A stretch of DNA of 64,000 nucleotides, from assembly GCA_005882315.1 (NCBI GenBank), contig VBAR01000001.1, positions 197,736 through 261,735 on the forward strand, read 5' to 3'. This DNA is from Bacteroidota bacterium (GTDB lineage Bacteria > Bacteroidota > Bacteroidia > Chitinophagales > Chitinophagaceae). Under the pieces are notes generated by a model. That model was given only the letters and a program-made list of their open reading frames with translations, was not told the DNA's origin and made no database searches. Both the position numbers and the translations under genes were made by a program. This document shows positions 27,377 through 35,741 of the stretch, piece after piece. The first letter of the stretch is position 1. Each line of letters opens with the position of its first letter.

Positions 27377-28504
27377 TTATTTCAACTTATAAATCTCAGT
27401 GCCTGCAAACAGAAAACAACCTAAGCCATAATCTTCAAAGTCGGGTGTGTGTTCATAATTTACAGGTTGACCATCTTTTGGTTGTATACCTGTTCCTTGC
27501 ACATACCCTAATTTACCATCAGGATGAACAACTTCCTTACTCATCGCATTCCATGCTTTTGTAATTGCAGGCAAATAAGTCTTCTTATCAAATATTCCAT
27601 TATTGATTCCCCATGCAAAACCATAAATAAATAAAGATGTGCCTGAAACTTCCTTACCACCGAAATTATTCGGATCATTCAAGCTTACATTCCAGTAACC
27701 ATCTTCACGTTGCAACGGAAGTAATGCAACACACATATCTTTAAAATCCTGCAGGTATTCATTGTAATGCGGGTCAGTTTTTGGCAAAGCCCCTAATGTC
27801 TTTGCCAAAGCAGCTACTACCCAACCATTGCCGCGGCTCCAGTAGCAATCATCGCCATTCGGTTCTTTGTATGGCGGATCAAAATCTTTATCTCTCCACC
27901 ACAAATGTTCTTTTGGATTATATAATCCATTATCGCCATGTTTGTTTTTTGTAAAAGCATACATCGCATACATCCGGTCGAAATATTTTGAATCGCTGTA
28001 AAGATTACCCAACTTCACAAATACTGGCATTGCCATTTGAAGTGCATCGATCCAGTTCCAGTCATCAATCTTACTTGTAAGCATCATAGAGTCAATAGAC
28101 AATTTAATGTCTTTTACTCTTTCAGGATGTTGTTTATTATCCAGCAGGTACATATCAATATAAGTTTGCCCGCAACAATGGTTATCAGCATTCCTGGTTC
28201 TTACACCACCACGTAAACCCCATTTATGCTTTTCACCCCATTGTAAAGCATAATCATAATATGATTTTTGTTTATCTATTTTATACAAAGCCATCAAACC
28301 CTCATAATATACAGCCCTCGTCCAGATATTACTCGGTCTTTCTATATTAGTAAAGATCGGTTTGCCAGCATCCGGCCATTTATCCATGAAGTATTGATTG
28401 GTAAGCCTGAGTGTTTTTAAAATCTTTTTCTTAGCAGGAAGTTTTTGTGCTGTTGAAGCAACGGCTAGAAATATTAACAACACAAAAGAAAAAATTCTTT
28501 TCAT
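27377..28504 (-). CDS. GH105/GH88 unsaturated rhamnogalacturonyl hydrolase
   Basis: The 375-residue protein (signal peptide about 1-19) is an (alpha/alpha)6 enzyme. Segments such as GVRTRNADNHCCGQTYIDMY, WNWIDALQMAMPVFVKLG and YWSRGNGWVVAALAKTL are typical of GH105, where the aspartate in the WIDAL segment is the acid/base. It removes the unsaturated galacturonate that rhamnogalacturonan lyase leaves at chain ends. The ATG at 28504 is preferred over a TTG three codons upstream. Its own promoter and a CAGGA-type operator lie just upstream (28526-28570), and it heads a three-gene unit with GH2 and the sulfatase. Confidence 0.9.
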   Translation of the reverse strand: MKRIFSFVLLIFLAVASTAQKLPAKKKILKTLRLTNQYFMDKWPDAGKPIFTNIERPSNIWTRAVYYEGLMALYKIDKQKSYYDYALQWGEKHKWGLRGGVRTRNADNHCCGQTYIDMYLLDNKQHPERVKDIKLSIDSMMLTSKIDDWNWIDALQMAMPVFVKLGNLYSDSKYFDRMYAMYAFTKNKHGDNGLYNPKEHLWWRDKDFDPPYKEPNGDDCYWSRGNGWVVAALAKTLGALPKTDPHYNEYLQDFKDMCVALLPLQREDGYWNVSLNDPNNFGGKEVSGTSLFIYGFAWGINNGIFDKKTYLPAITKAWNAMSKEVVHPDGKLGYVQGTGIQPKDGQPVNYEHTPDFEDYGLGCFLFAGTEIYKLK

Positions 28505-28525
28505 ATGAAGCAATTAAATATTATT

Positions 28526-28570
28526 CAATGTTAAATTAATTCAGACCTTTATCTATCACGCAGCATCCTG
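28526..28570 (-). promoter_or_regulatory. PUL promoter with CAGGA-type operator (one degenerate box), upstream of GH105
   Basis: On the minus strand CAGGA (28570-28566) and CGTGA (28560-28556) are spaced 10 bp, followed after 22 bases by TAACATTG (28533-28526), a 7 of 8 match to TAnnTTTG, 21 bases before the ATG. It has the same geometry as the sites at 35671, 45218 and 59747; the proximal box matches CAGGA at only 3 of 5 positions. Confidence 0.55.
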
Positions 28571-28572
28571 TG

Positions 28573-30708
28573 CTAAAACATTTTTTTCAAACCTTCCCAT
28601 CTCACTTTCCAGTCTTTAGGAAACCCAATATTAATTTCTTTATCTGCATCAACACCTGTACACATTAATGCAACTGCATTTAAAATGCCACCATTACCCG
28701 GCAGATAAATCGTGAGCCTGTCATCCTGGTAATTATGTCCGTTGATTAAATAAGTATTCGTCTTTATCGGCATAAGTAGCGCATCAATGGCTTTTTCAGG
28801 CAAATGCAATCTTGCTGCTGTCATTGCAACCAAAGGAAAATCCCAGCCCCATGTATCATTCCATTTCCAGACTTTCCAAACAGTATCCAATGTATTTTTC
28901 ATGATCGTTGTATCAAGCCCATGAACAGCAGGTAAACTACTATATGCACCTAACACTGCAGGATGATCGGTGAGATATTTTGAATCAGGTTGATAACAAT
29001 CGGGTGTGCTTTCAGTTGCCAAATAAACTCCATTTGCCTGTGGTAATGGAGCAAGATTATTTATTATCTCATCCCATTTTTTATCTCTTGATAAACCTAA
29101 TCTTTTTTTCCACTGTTGTGCCACATTCAAAGCCCAACTCCAGTATGCAAGTTCATACGTTGGATTAAAAGTTGTAACTGCATCAAAACATTCCTGTGCA
29201 GGAATTAATCCTTTACCAAGATTATATTTTTTTGTTTGTGGATTGTAAGAAGGGAATGAAGCCATGAAATCAGCAGTTGCAAATAAAAGGTCTTTATATT
29301 TATTTAATACCTGCGTTGTTGGTTTGCTGCGATAGAGCATTTCTGCCATATAAATAAAATGTGGTTGCTGCCAGATCAAAAATGCCCCGACCGATGACGG
29401 CGATTCATTGCCATCGTTGTCGGTCATCTTTTGCCATCGTAATCCATCGAGGCCTTGTCGTTTGGCTATTGCAAAAGCTTTATCAGCAACTTTAAAATAC
29501 CAGTCCAAACTTTTTTCCATCAACTCTACTCTTCCCCATTGTGCATAATGTACAGCATGCCACCAATGCATTTCTAAATGAGGTTTGCCATACCAGCTAT
29601 TATATGTCAATCCTGTTTCCTGCGGCGGATAAGGCGATGAACATTGGATCTTTGTCAAGTATTGTGATAAAACAGTTCTTCTTTCTATTTCAAATGCCCG
29701 TTTATCTTTTACCTGTGAAAAATCAACTGCCCCACCACTAAGCCAGAATTTATTCCAACTAACAGTACTGCTTGATTGTGTTTTCGAGAAATCAGTAAGC
29801 ATAGTTACGGGTTCTCTTTGACTGAAATGACAAGTAAACTCAAATGATTTTTTTTTGTTGGAGGGTTGAAGTAAGAAATAATGATCGCTATTTTTTTTAA
29901 TAGTACCCGAAGTCCAGTTCAATGATGTGTAATAAACATTGGTATCCAGCGTTCGTTTGATAATTGCTTGCCCGATATGTTGGGATACAATAGAAGAAGT
30001 ATGTTTTTCATCATTTTGCCAATTATTCCCAACATCTTTCCACTGTCCGGTGGGATAAGGAAAACGAATTCGTATTTGAATACTATTCACTTGCAACAAA
30101 GAAGATTCTACTCTAAAAGAAACAGCATCCCATTGTTGATGGCAGATCGTTGTGACTTTTATTTGTTCACCTTCAACAGTGAATGAGCTTGTGATAGTTC
30201 CCGTCCACATATCAAGCTTTTGCTTTATGTCTTTTATATCATCTGCAGTTGCCAGTGAACCATCTTTCTTTTTTATTTCCAATCCGATATTACCTAATTG
30301 CAGGCGATGCTGATTGACCCGGAAGTATTCAACTGCTTTTTTACTTTCCTCTGGCTCTTTCAACTGAACTGTATAAGAAATATTTCTTCCTTCCAGTTCA
30401 TATGTTTTTTGTGCTTCTTCTATCTTAAGATTTTCAGTATTGGGAAAACTATGCCAGCCCCAGACTGATTGTGTCCCCAATGGAACTCCTTTTGCATACG
30501 CCTCCGGGAAACTTTGCATACCGGTAGCATCAACAGTGAAAGCAAAATTTCCATTTCCGACAGAGAGCGATGAAAGCGAATCTATTTTTGTTATAATAAT
30601 ATTATGCCGTTGCACTACAGATTTTCGATCGATCTTTTGAGAGAATAAGATGGCAGGAGTTGCAATAACAAAAATTGAGCAAGCTATTTTCTGAAAAATA
30701 TTCCGCAT
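28573..30708 (-). CDS. Six-hairpin glycosidase-like protein of unassigned family
   Basis: This 711-residue exported protein (signal peptide about 1-23) has an N-terminal beta-sandwich (about 25-310) and an (alpha/alpha)6-toroid-like half (about 330-690) with characteristic segments LTYNSWYGKPHLEMHWWHAV, WQQPHFIYMAEMLYR and NDTWGWDFPLVAMTAARL. This layout resembles GH65, GH95 and related toroid families, but I cannot match it to one of them. Acidic residues in the toroid (E of HLEMHWWH, D of WGWDFP) are candidate catalytic groups. It lies in the PUL between a CE12 esterase and GH105, so pectin side-chain hydrolysis is likely. It may represent an uncharacterised family. Confidence 0.7.
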   Translation of the reverse strand: MRNIFQKIACSIFVIATPAILFSQKIDRKSVVQRHNIIITKIDSLSSLSVGNGNFAFTVDATGMQSFPEAYAKGVPLGTQSVWGWHSFPNTENLKIEEAQKTYELEGRNISYTVQLKEPEESKKAVEYFRVNQHRLQLGNIGLEIKKKDGSLATADDIKDIKQKLDMWTGTITSSFTVEGEQIKVTTICHQQWDAVSFRVESSLLQVNSIQIRIRFPYPTGQWKDVGNNWQNDEKHTSSIVSQHIGQAIIKRTLDTNVYYTSLNWTSGTIKKNSDHYFLLQPSNKKKSFEFTCHFSQREPVTMLTDFSKTQSSSTVSWNKFWLSGGAVDFSQVKDKRAFEIERRTVLSQYLTKIQCSSPYPPQETGLTYNSWYGKPHLEMHWWHAVHYAQWGRVELMEKSLDWYFKVADKAFAIAKRQGLDGLRWQKMTDNDGNESPSSVGAFLIWQQPHFIYMAEMLYRSKPTTQVLNKYKDLLFATADFMASFPSYNPQTKKYNLGKGLIPAQECFDAVTTFNPTYELAYWSWALNVAQQWKKRLGLSRDKKWDEIINNLAPLPQANGVYLATESTPDCYQPDSKYLTDHPAVLGAYSSLPAVHGLDTTIMKNTLDTVWKVWKWNDTWGWDFPLVAMTAARLHLPEKAIDALLMPIKTNTYLINGHNYQDDRLTIYLPGNGGILNAVALMCTGVDADKEINIGFPKDWKVRWEGLKKMF

Positions 30709-30712
30709 CAGT

Positions 30713-31498
30713 TTAATTCATGTATTTTTTGATCTTTCCGGGATTGATCCTTTTTAATTCATTGGCTACAGTTTCAGCATTTAATTTTGCCCCATCATTA
30801 TTTGTATGCGTATTATCAACCTGGAAGAACGCTTTAACTGCCGTTTGACCCATTGCATCATATTTATCAGCAACCAATCCATTCAACTCAATATAAAAAG
30901 CACCTTCCTGTTCAGCGACCTGCTTGGCCCATAATGCCCATGAATCATTTGAACGGCCGACCTTATTGTCTTTCCAGTTATTTCTTGGAACAAGCGAACA
31001 TATTATAGGAATCGCTCCTTTTGCTTTTGTTTCTCTTACATATTTCCGCATATACCAGCCATAAGTATGAACCACTTCTTTTATTTTCCGAATAGGGTTC
31101 CATATCTCTGTGCTGTCTTCACCAATTCCCTTAATGACTCCTCTTGCCCTTGCTGTATCATCCAACGGACTTGCATCGTTATGTCCAAACTGCATTATTA
31201 CATAATCACCTTTCTTTAATGTTTCCAGAATTTTATTCCATCTTCCTTCTGTAATAAATGTGCGGCTGCTGCGGCCACCAATAGCATGGTTACGGACACT
31301 TATTTTTGTTGTATCAAAAAAAGGAGGGATAACAGTTCCCCAACCCATCTGGTTGTTCTTGCCTGTACCATCACCGTTCTTTACCGTGCTATCACCAATA
31401 ATATAAAATACCGGTTTTTCTTTTTTTAATAACATAAAAGAAGAAAGAGCTACTACCGCTATCATTAAAATTGCAATAATCTTTTTCTGTGAACTCAT
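30713..31498 (-). CDS. CE12 rhamnogalacturonan acetylesterase (copy 1)
   Basis: The 261-residue SGNH hydrolase shows all blocks: the serine motif YIIGDSTVKNG, a glycine block (IGGRSSRTF), FGHND, and the C-terminal pair D/H in VDNTHTNNDG. It removes acetyl groups from rhamnogalacturonan I so that lyase and hydrolases can act. The N-terminus (MSSQKKIIAILMIAVVALSS) is a hydrophobic helix followed directly by KKEKP, with no clear cleavage site, suggesting a membrane-anchored periplasmic enzyme. It is adjacent to a paralogue with 3 bases between; they share the same block order and spacing, so this is a tandem duplication. Confidence 0.9.
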   Translation of the reverse strand: MSSQKKIIAILMIAVVALSSFMLLKKEKPVFYIIGDSTVKNGDGTGKNNQMGWGTVIPPFFDTTKISVRNHAIGGRSSRTFITEGRWNKILETLKKGDYVIMQFGHNDASPLDDTARARGVIKGIGEDSTEIWNPIRKIKEVVHTYGWYMRKYVRETKAKGAIPIICSLVPRNNWKDNKVGRSNDSWALWAKQVAEQEGAFYIELNGLVADKYDAMGQTAVKAFFQVDNTHTNNDGAKLNAETVANELKRINPGKIKKYMN

Positions 31499-31501
31499 AA
31501 T

Positions 31502-32323
31502 CTAATTTTTTTCTTTTAAACCTGCCTGTCCGGCAGGCAGGTAATTATTCAATTGGAGATTCTTCAACATTCTCACTCCTTCTGCAACTGATGCCGCATT
31601 TATCCTTGCTCCATCAACATTCGTATGAGTATGATCACCCTGAAACAGTTTGCTTACTTCATCCGGGCTCAGTTTATCATATTTATCTGCTGTTATTGCA
31701 TTGAGGTCAATAAAAAATGCTCCTTCGCTTTCAGCTACTTCTTTTGCCCATTTTCCAAAATCATTATTTGCCCTTCTAACGATCTTCCCACTCGTCGTAT
31801 CGCCTTTTATTTTATCATCCCATTGATTGCGGGGAATCATTGAGCAAATAATAGCGGTTGCACCTTTTGCTTTTGCATCATTTACAAATTTCTTTAAATA
31901 CCAGCCATAAGTATGTACTGTTTCTAATGTACTGTCTTTCCAAAGTAAGTCAATTGTTTCATCACCCGTTCCTCTTAATACACCACGATAGCCTCCTCTT
32001 GATGTATCGGGCTTACTTCCTTCATTATGTCCGAATTGCATGATCACAAAATCACCAGCTTTTAAAGTTGATAAAACTTTTTCCCATCTTTTTTCTTTGA
32101 CAAATGTTCTTGTACTTCTGCCGGCCATGGCCTGGTTGCTGATGCTTATCTGTGTAGTATCTAAAAACTCATTTAGCATTTCGCCCCAGCCGCATTGAGG
32201 ACGATTGGTATTACGTACAGTTGAGTCACCGATGATATATAAGGTTGGTTTATCTTTTTTAAAAATGAAAAAAGATGTTGCGATTATAAAAACTGAACCC
32301 AGAAGTAAAAAATTTTTATTCAA
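31502..32323 (-). CDS. CE12 rhamnogalacturonan acetylesterase (copy 2)
   Basis: The 273-residue SGNH esterase has motifs YIIGDSTVRNTNRP, MAGRSTRTF, FGHNEGSK and the catalytic D/H in GDHTHTNVDG. It is clearly a tandem paralogue of the next gene. Like it, it has an N-terminal hydrophobic anchor ending in FKKDKP. The start is TTG at 32323, one base after the PL11 stop. The last residues, NYLPAGQAGLKEKN, are unlike the paralogue's end: they are encoded by a palindromic repeat at 31521-31541, apparently inserted near the 3' end and extending or replacing the original C-terminus. Confidence 0.9.
   Translation of the reverse strand: MNKNFLLLGSVFIIATSFFIFKKDKPTLYIIGDSTVRNTNRPQCGWGEMLNEFLDTTQISISNQAMAGRSTRTFVKEKRWEKVLSTLKAGDFVIMQFGHNEGSKPDTSRGGYRGVLRGTGDETIDLLWKDSTLETVHTYGWYLKKFVNDAKAKGATAIICSMIPRNQWDDKIKGDTTSGKIVRRANNDFGKWAKEVAESEGAFFIDLNAITADKYDKLSPDEVSKLFQGDHTHTNVDGARINAASVAEGVRMLKNLQLNNYLPAGQAGLKEKN
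31521..31541. repeat. REP-like palindrome encoding LPAGQAG inside the CE12 gene
   Basis: CCTGCCTG (31521-31528) and CAGGCAGG (31534-31541) form an 8-bp inverted repeat around TCCGG. Read on the minus strand it encodes LPAGQAG near the end of the esterase. Its high GC content differs from the surroundings, and palindromes of this sequence recur in many Bacteroidota genomes as far as I recall. Confidence 0.65.
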
Positions 32324-32324
32324 T

Positions 32325-34205
32325 TTATTTCTTATTTACAATTACAATATTTGGTTTCGGCGGCATCTTCATTCCATCGCCTAAATAATAACTTGTATGT
32401 GGCGGTTGATTGTACGCCACATTCTGCCAGGCAATACTTAAGCGATACTGCGGATTATGCATCAGCGTATATAATTTAATATCTGTTGGAATTGATGTAC
32501 TATAAATGCGCAACTCCTTGCTGTCAGTTGTACGGCAAATAATTTCTTCACGCCAATCGCCAAACAGATCAGCACTGAGACATGGATTAGCTTTTGTTCC
32601 GTTATTACTTGCACAACCATCATCACGGCCATCAAATAATTTTACAGATGCACTATTGATATAATCCCATTTGCTGATGTTTACACCATTGAGTACTTCG
32701 CTGAGTGCATCACCATCCCAAAAGATTCCCATATTACAAGGCGGCGTTTTTTCAGCGATCTTATTTCCTTTGATATCAAACATTCCGGTAATGCCTGCAC
32801 CAGCAACCCAACATTCAGCGCCGGGATAACGTGGATCCAGATCCAACGCACATGCACGGCCTGGGCCCTCGCCATCTTCACCTGCTTTTATTGATGGTTT
32901 TTTCCAAATGATCTCACCGGTTTTTGCATCATTTAAATGAGCACCAGCATCGTCAAAGCGTTCCTGTATATCGAAAACTTCAAGACCGGGACGTGATGGA
33001 TCAAGATCACTTACATGCAATGCATCACCATGACCAAGAGTTGTTGAATACAGGCCTTTGCCATTATCATCGATCGTCATGGCACCGAAAACAATTTCAT
33101 CTTTTCCATCATCATCCACATCAGCCACTGATAAATTATGATTACCCTGTCCACGATACTTTCGGTTTTCACCGCTTGGCTCATCACTATCAAATGTCCA
33201 TATCTTCTCCAGCTTTTTATTTTTAAAATTATAAGCACTCAGTACTGAACGGGTATAATAACCACGGGTCATTATAAGTGAAGGGTTTTTTCCATCCAGA
33301 TAAGCAACACATGCAAGAAACCGATCCATACGATTTCCATAACCATCACCCCACATCGTTTTTAGTTCGTCTGTTGTTGGATTTAATTTTCCATAACGAG
33401 GCGGGGTAAAATCAATGGTAGATAAAGCAACACCAGTTAGTCCATCAAACATTGTCAGGTATTCCGGCCCTGATAAAATATAACCATCGCTATTGCGAAA
33501 ATCTTTTGTGCTGTCACCAATTACATTTCCTTTTGCATCAATCGATCCATCCGCAGTCTTCATTGCGATCTCAGCTTTTCCATCGCCATCAAAATCATAC
33601 ACCATGAATTGTGTATAGTGAGCACCTTCGCGGATATTTTTTCCAAGATTGATCTCCCATAAAAATGTTCCATCCATTTTATAGCATTGAAAAATGGGTG
33701 GATCTGTAATTCCTTTCTGAGAGTTATCCTTTGCCCTTCCCGTTAAATGAATGACAACTTCGTAAACGCCATCACCATCCATATCCCCCACACTTGCGTC
33801 ATTGGCAGAATATCCGGTCGGAGTTCTCAATGGAATAGATAAATAGGGTTTCGCATTTGCAGTCAAAGTGAATGAGCTCCCCGTTTTTTCTTCTTTGTTG
33901 TTAATGATCGCTTTTACTGTATAAGTATTTACCAGGTTAGTATCAGCTGATTCATCAGTGAAATTTGTAGCAGTTATAATCGGTTTTTTATTTAACTGGA
34001 CCGTTTTCTTATTTGTTGTTCTATATAAATTAAAAGCAAGACCATTATCTTCAGTCCCCAGCAAACGCCAGCTTACAAATATTTTTCCTTTACCGTCCTT
34101 GACAGCATGCACACCCCTTGTCAGATACTCCATTTTGTATTGAGCATGAAGATTGGAAGCAGCAACTAAGCAAAAGAAAATACTAATTGATAATTTATAT
34201 TTCAT
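32325..34205 (-). CDS. PL11 rhamnogalacturonan lyase
   Basis: The 626-residue exported lyase (signal peptide about 1-21, NLHAQ) opens with YLTRGVHAVKDGKGKIFVSW and continues through the eight-bladed propeller with repeated calcium-binding DxDGDG loops (GDMDGDGVYEVVIHL, YDFDGDGKAEIAMK, ADVDDDGKDEIVFG) and GHGDALHVSDLDP, all characteristic of the YesW/YesX family. It cleaves the rhamnose-galacturonate bond of the rhamnogalacturonan I backbone by beta-elimination. It is tightly packed between GH28 (11 bases) and CE12 (1 base), so the three work as a backbone-opening set. Confidence 0.95.
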   Translation of the reverse strand: MKYKLSISIFFCLVAASNLHAQYKMEYLTRGVHAVKDGKGKIFVSWRLLGTEDNGLAFNLYRTTNKKTVQLNKKPIITATNFTDESADTNLVNTYTVKAIINNKEEKTGSSFTLTANAKPYLSIPLRTPTGYSANDASVGDMDGDGVYEVVIHLTGRAKDNSQKGITDPPIFQCYKMDGTFLWEINLGKNIREGAHYTQFMVYDFDGDGKAEIAMKTADGSIDAKGNVIGDSTKDFRNSDGYILSGPEYLTMFDGLTGVALSTIDFTPPRYGKLNPTTDELKTMWGDGYGNRMDRFLACVAYLDGKNPSLIMTRGYYTRSVLSAYNFKNKKLEKIWTFDSDEPSGENRKYRGQGNHNLSVADVDDDGKDEIVFGAMTIDDNGKGLYSTTLGHGDALHVSDLDPSRPGLEVFDIQERFDDAGAHLNDAKTGEIIWKKPSIKAGEDGEGPGRACALDLDPRYPGAECWVAGAGITGMFDIKGNKIAEKTPPCNMGIFWDGDALSEVLNGVNISKWDYINSASVKLFDGRDDGCASNNGTKANPCLSADLFGDWREEIICRTTDSKELRIYSTSIPTDIKLYTLMHNPQYRLSIAWQNVAYNQPPHTSYYLGDGMKMPPKPNIVIVNKK

Positions 34206-34216
34206 CAGTAAAAAGA

Positions 34217-35647
34217 TTATTGTTTTAGACGTTCATCTTCAGCAATCCCTCCGACTTTCTTTTTTTCTTCCGGTTTTTGTGTAACCGATATTTCAAAATT
34301 TTTATACTTCCAGTTTTTTGCAAATACCATTTCACCCAGGATGGCAGCAGAAACAAAGGAATTTGTAAAGTTGAAATTCTCTATTTGTGATTGCGGAAGG
34401 CCATTTACTTCAAATGCTTTATAGGCGTTGGTGATCTTTACATTACTGATATAAAAATCTTTTGTGTAAGGAATTCCTTTTTCAGCAGGTGTTACCCTTT
34501 GCAGTAATGCTCTCCAATGCTGGGGAACTGAATCGATATGATAGCCCTTAGGTAATTCGCTATAGCTGTAGGCAGGATACCAGTTGAGATTAAACTGGTA
34601 AGCATTACGAATCGAATCAAGTACAGAGTTCACAAAATAAACATCTTCAACTGTGCCACCTCTTGTAGTTGCAGATTTAATACGCAGTCCGTTATCGGTA
34701 TGCTTTGCAAATAGATCAGTGCAATAAATATGACGAATGCTGCCACTCGTTTCACTACCTAACGTGACGAGTCCTGCACCACGACGTGCAATACATTTAC
34801 GGATCACAACATATTCAGTCGGCTTGTTTACACGCAGTCCATCCCAGTCTCTTCCTGCTTTCAAACAAAAATTGTCATCATTACAATCAATATCACAGTT
34901 CTCAATCAAAGTCCATGTGGAAGAGTCAACATCAATACCATCTGTACTCGGGCCGCTGCCATCTTCATTGTTTTTAATAATAACACCATCAACAGTGAGT
35001 CTTGTTGAATAAAGTAATTGAACTGTCCAGAATCCTGCATTTTTAAAAGTCAATCCTTTTAATGTAATATCAGATGAGTTCTGCACCAAGAAAGTTCTAA
35101 CCCTTTTTGCATCATAGTCCACGATCCAGCGAAGGCCTTTTGTATCATAGTCCTTCCGCATTGCCCAATATTTATCCCAACAGAATTTTCCTCTTGCATT
35201 TACAATACCGGCGCCGGTTACTGCTGCATTCTTTACATTAATTACATTAATAAGAGCTGCCGGCCATGATGTTTCAATACCTGCAATACGAGTTTGCATG
35301 TCGGGGTAATCAGCAAAATTTTGTGAGCCCAGTATCAAAACACCTTTATCGATTTTCAGGTGAACATTGTTCTTTAAAAAAATGGAACCGCTTACATAAG
35401 TACCCGGTTTAAAACTTACAATACCGCCACCTTTAGCCGCACATTCATCAATTGCTTTTTGAATAGCTTTAGTATTTACAGTCACAGTATCGCTGATAGC
35501 ACCGTAATCATTTGCATAAAATAATTTCTGAGATGAGGGGAATGATTTAGCACCAACATTTTTAACCCATGAAGGGATGGATACTTGAGAAAAGCCGGTA
35601 CCAGATACCAGCAAAAGGATGGCAAAGCAGATCTTTTTCAAAGGCAA
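34217..35647 (-). CDS. GH28 polygalacturonase/rhamnogalacturonase family enzyme
   Basis: The 476-residue right-handed beta-helix enzyme has a signal peptide (about 1-20) and GH28 motifs: STDGIDVDSS (NTDG position), CDIDCNDDNFCLKAGRDW (DD) and GLRIKSA (RIK). The motif that normally contains the catalytic-site histidine (GHG) reads RRGAGLVTLGSE, so the histidine is alanine. That fits a rhamnogalacturonan-type or exo-acting subgroup rather than a classical endopolygalacturonase. The start is a TTG at 35647 or 35641. It heads a unit with PL11, both CE12 genes and the six-hairpin protein, with its own CAGGA operator upstream. Confidence 0.88.
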   Translation of the reverse strand: MPLKKICFAILLLVSGTGFSQVSIPSWVKNVGAKSFPSSQKLFYANDYGAISDTVTVNTKAIQKAIDECAAKGGGIVSFKPGTYVSGSIFLKNNVHLKIDKGVLILGSQNFADYPDMQTRIAGIETSWPAALINVINVKNAAVTGAGIVNARGKFCWDKYWAMRKDYDTKGLRWIVDYDAKRVRTFLVQNSSDITLKGLTFKNAGFWTVQLLYSTRLTVDGVIIKNNEDGSGPSTDGIDVDSSTWTLIENCDIDCNDDNFCLKAGRDWDGLRVNKPTEYVVIRKCIARRGAGLVTLGSETSGSIRHIYCTDLFAKHTDNGLRIKSATTRGGTVEDVYFVNSVLDSIRNAYQFNLNWYPAYSYSELPKGYHIDSVPQHWRALLQRVTPAEKGIPYTKDFYISNVKITNAYKAFEVNGLPQSQIENFNFTNSFVSAAILGEMVFAKNWKYKNFEISVTQKPEEKKKVGGIAEDERLKQ

Positions 35648-35670
35648 TTTTTTCGTATTAAATCAGGACG

Positions 35671-35715
35671 TTAAAGTAGGGTATAAAGGTTGCGGCGGCG
35701 TCCTGCTGCATCCTG
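35671..35715 (-). promoter_or_regulatory. PUL promoter with exact CAGGA-N5-CAGGA operator, upstream of GH28
   Basis: On the minus strand CAGGA (35715-35711), five bases and CAGGA (35705-35701) are followed after 22 bases by TACTTTAA (35678-35671), a -7-like box 23 bases before the TTG at 35647. It lies in the 94-base gap after the GH43 gene, one of the few wide gaps in this segment. Confidence 0.65.
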
Positions 35716-35741
35716 AAATAAAGGCTGAATTTTATGAGCGG

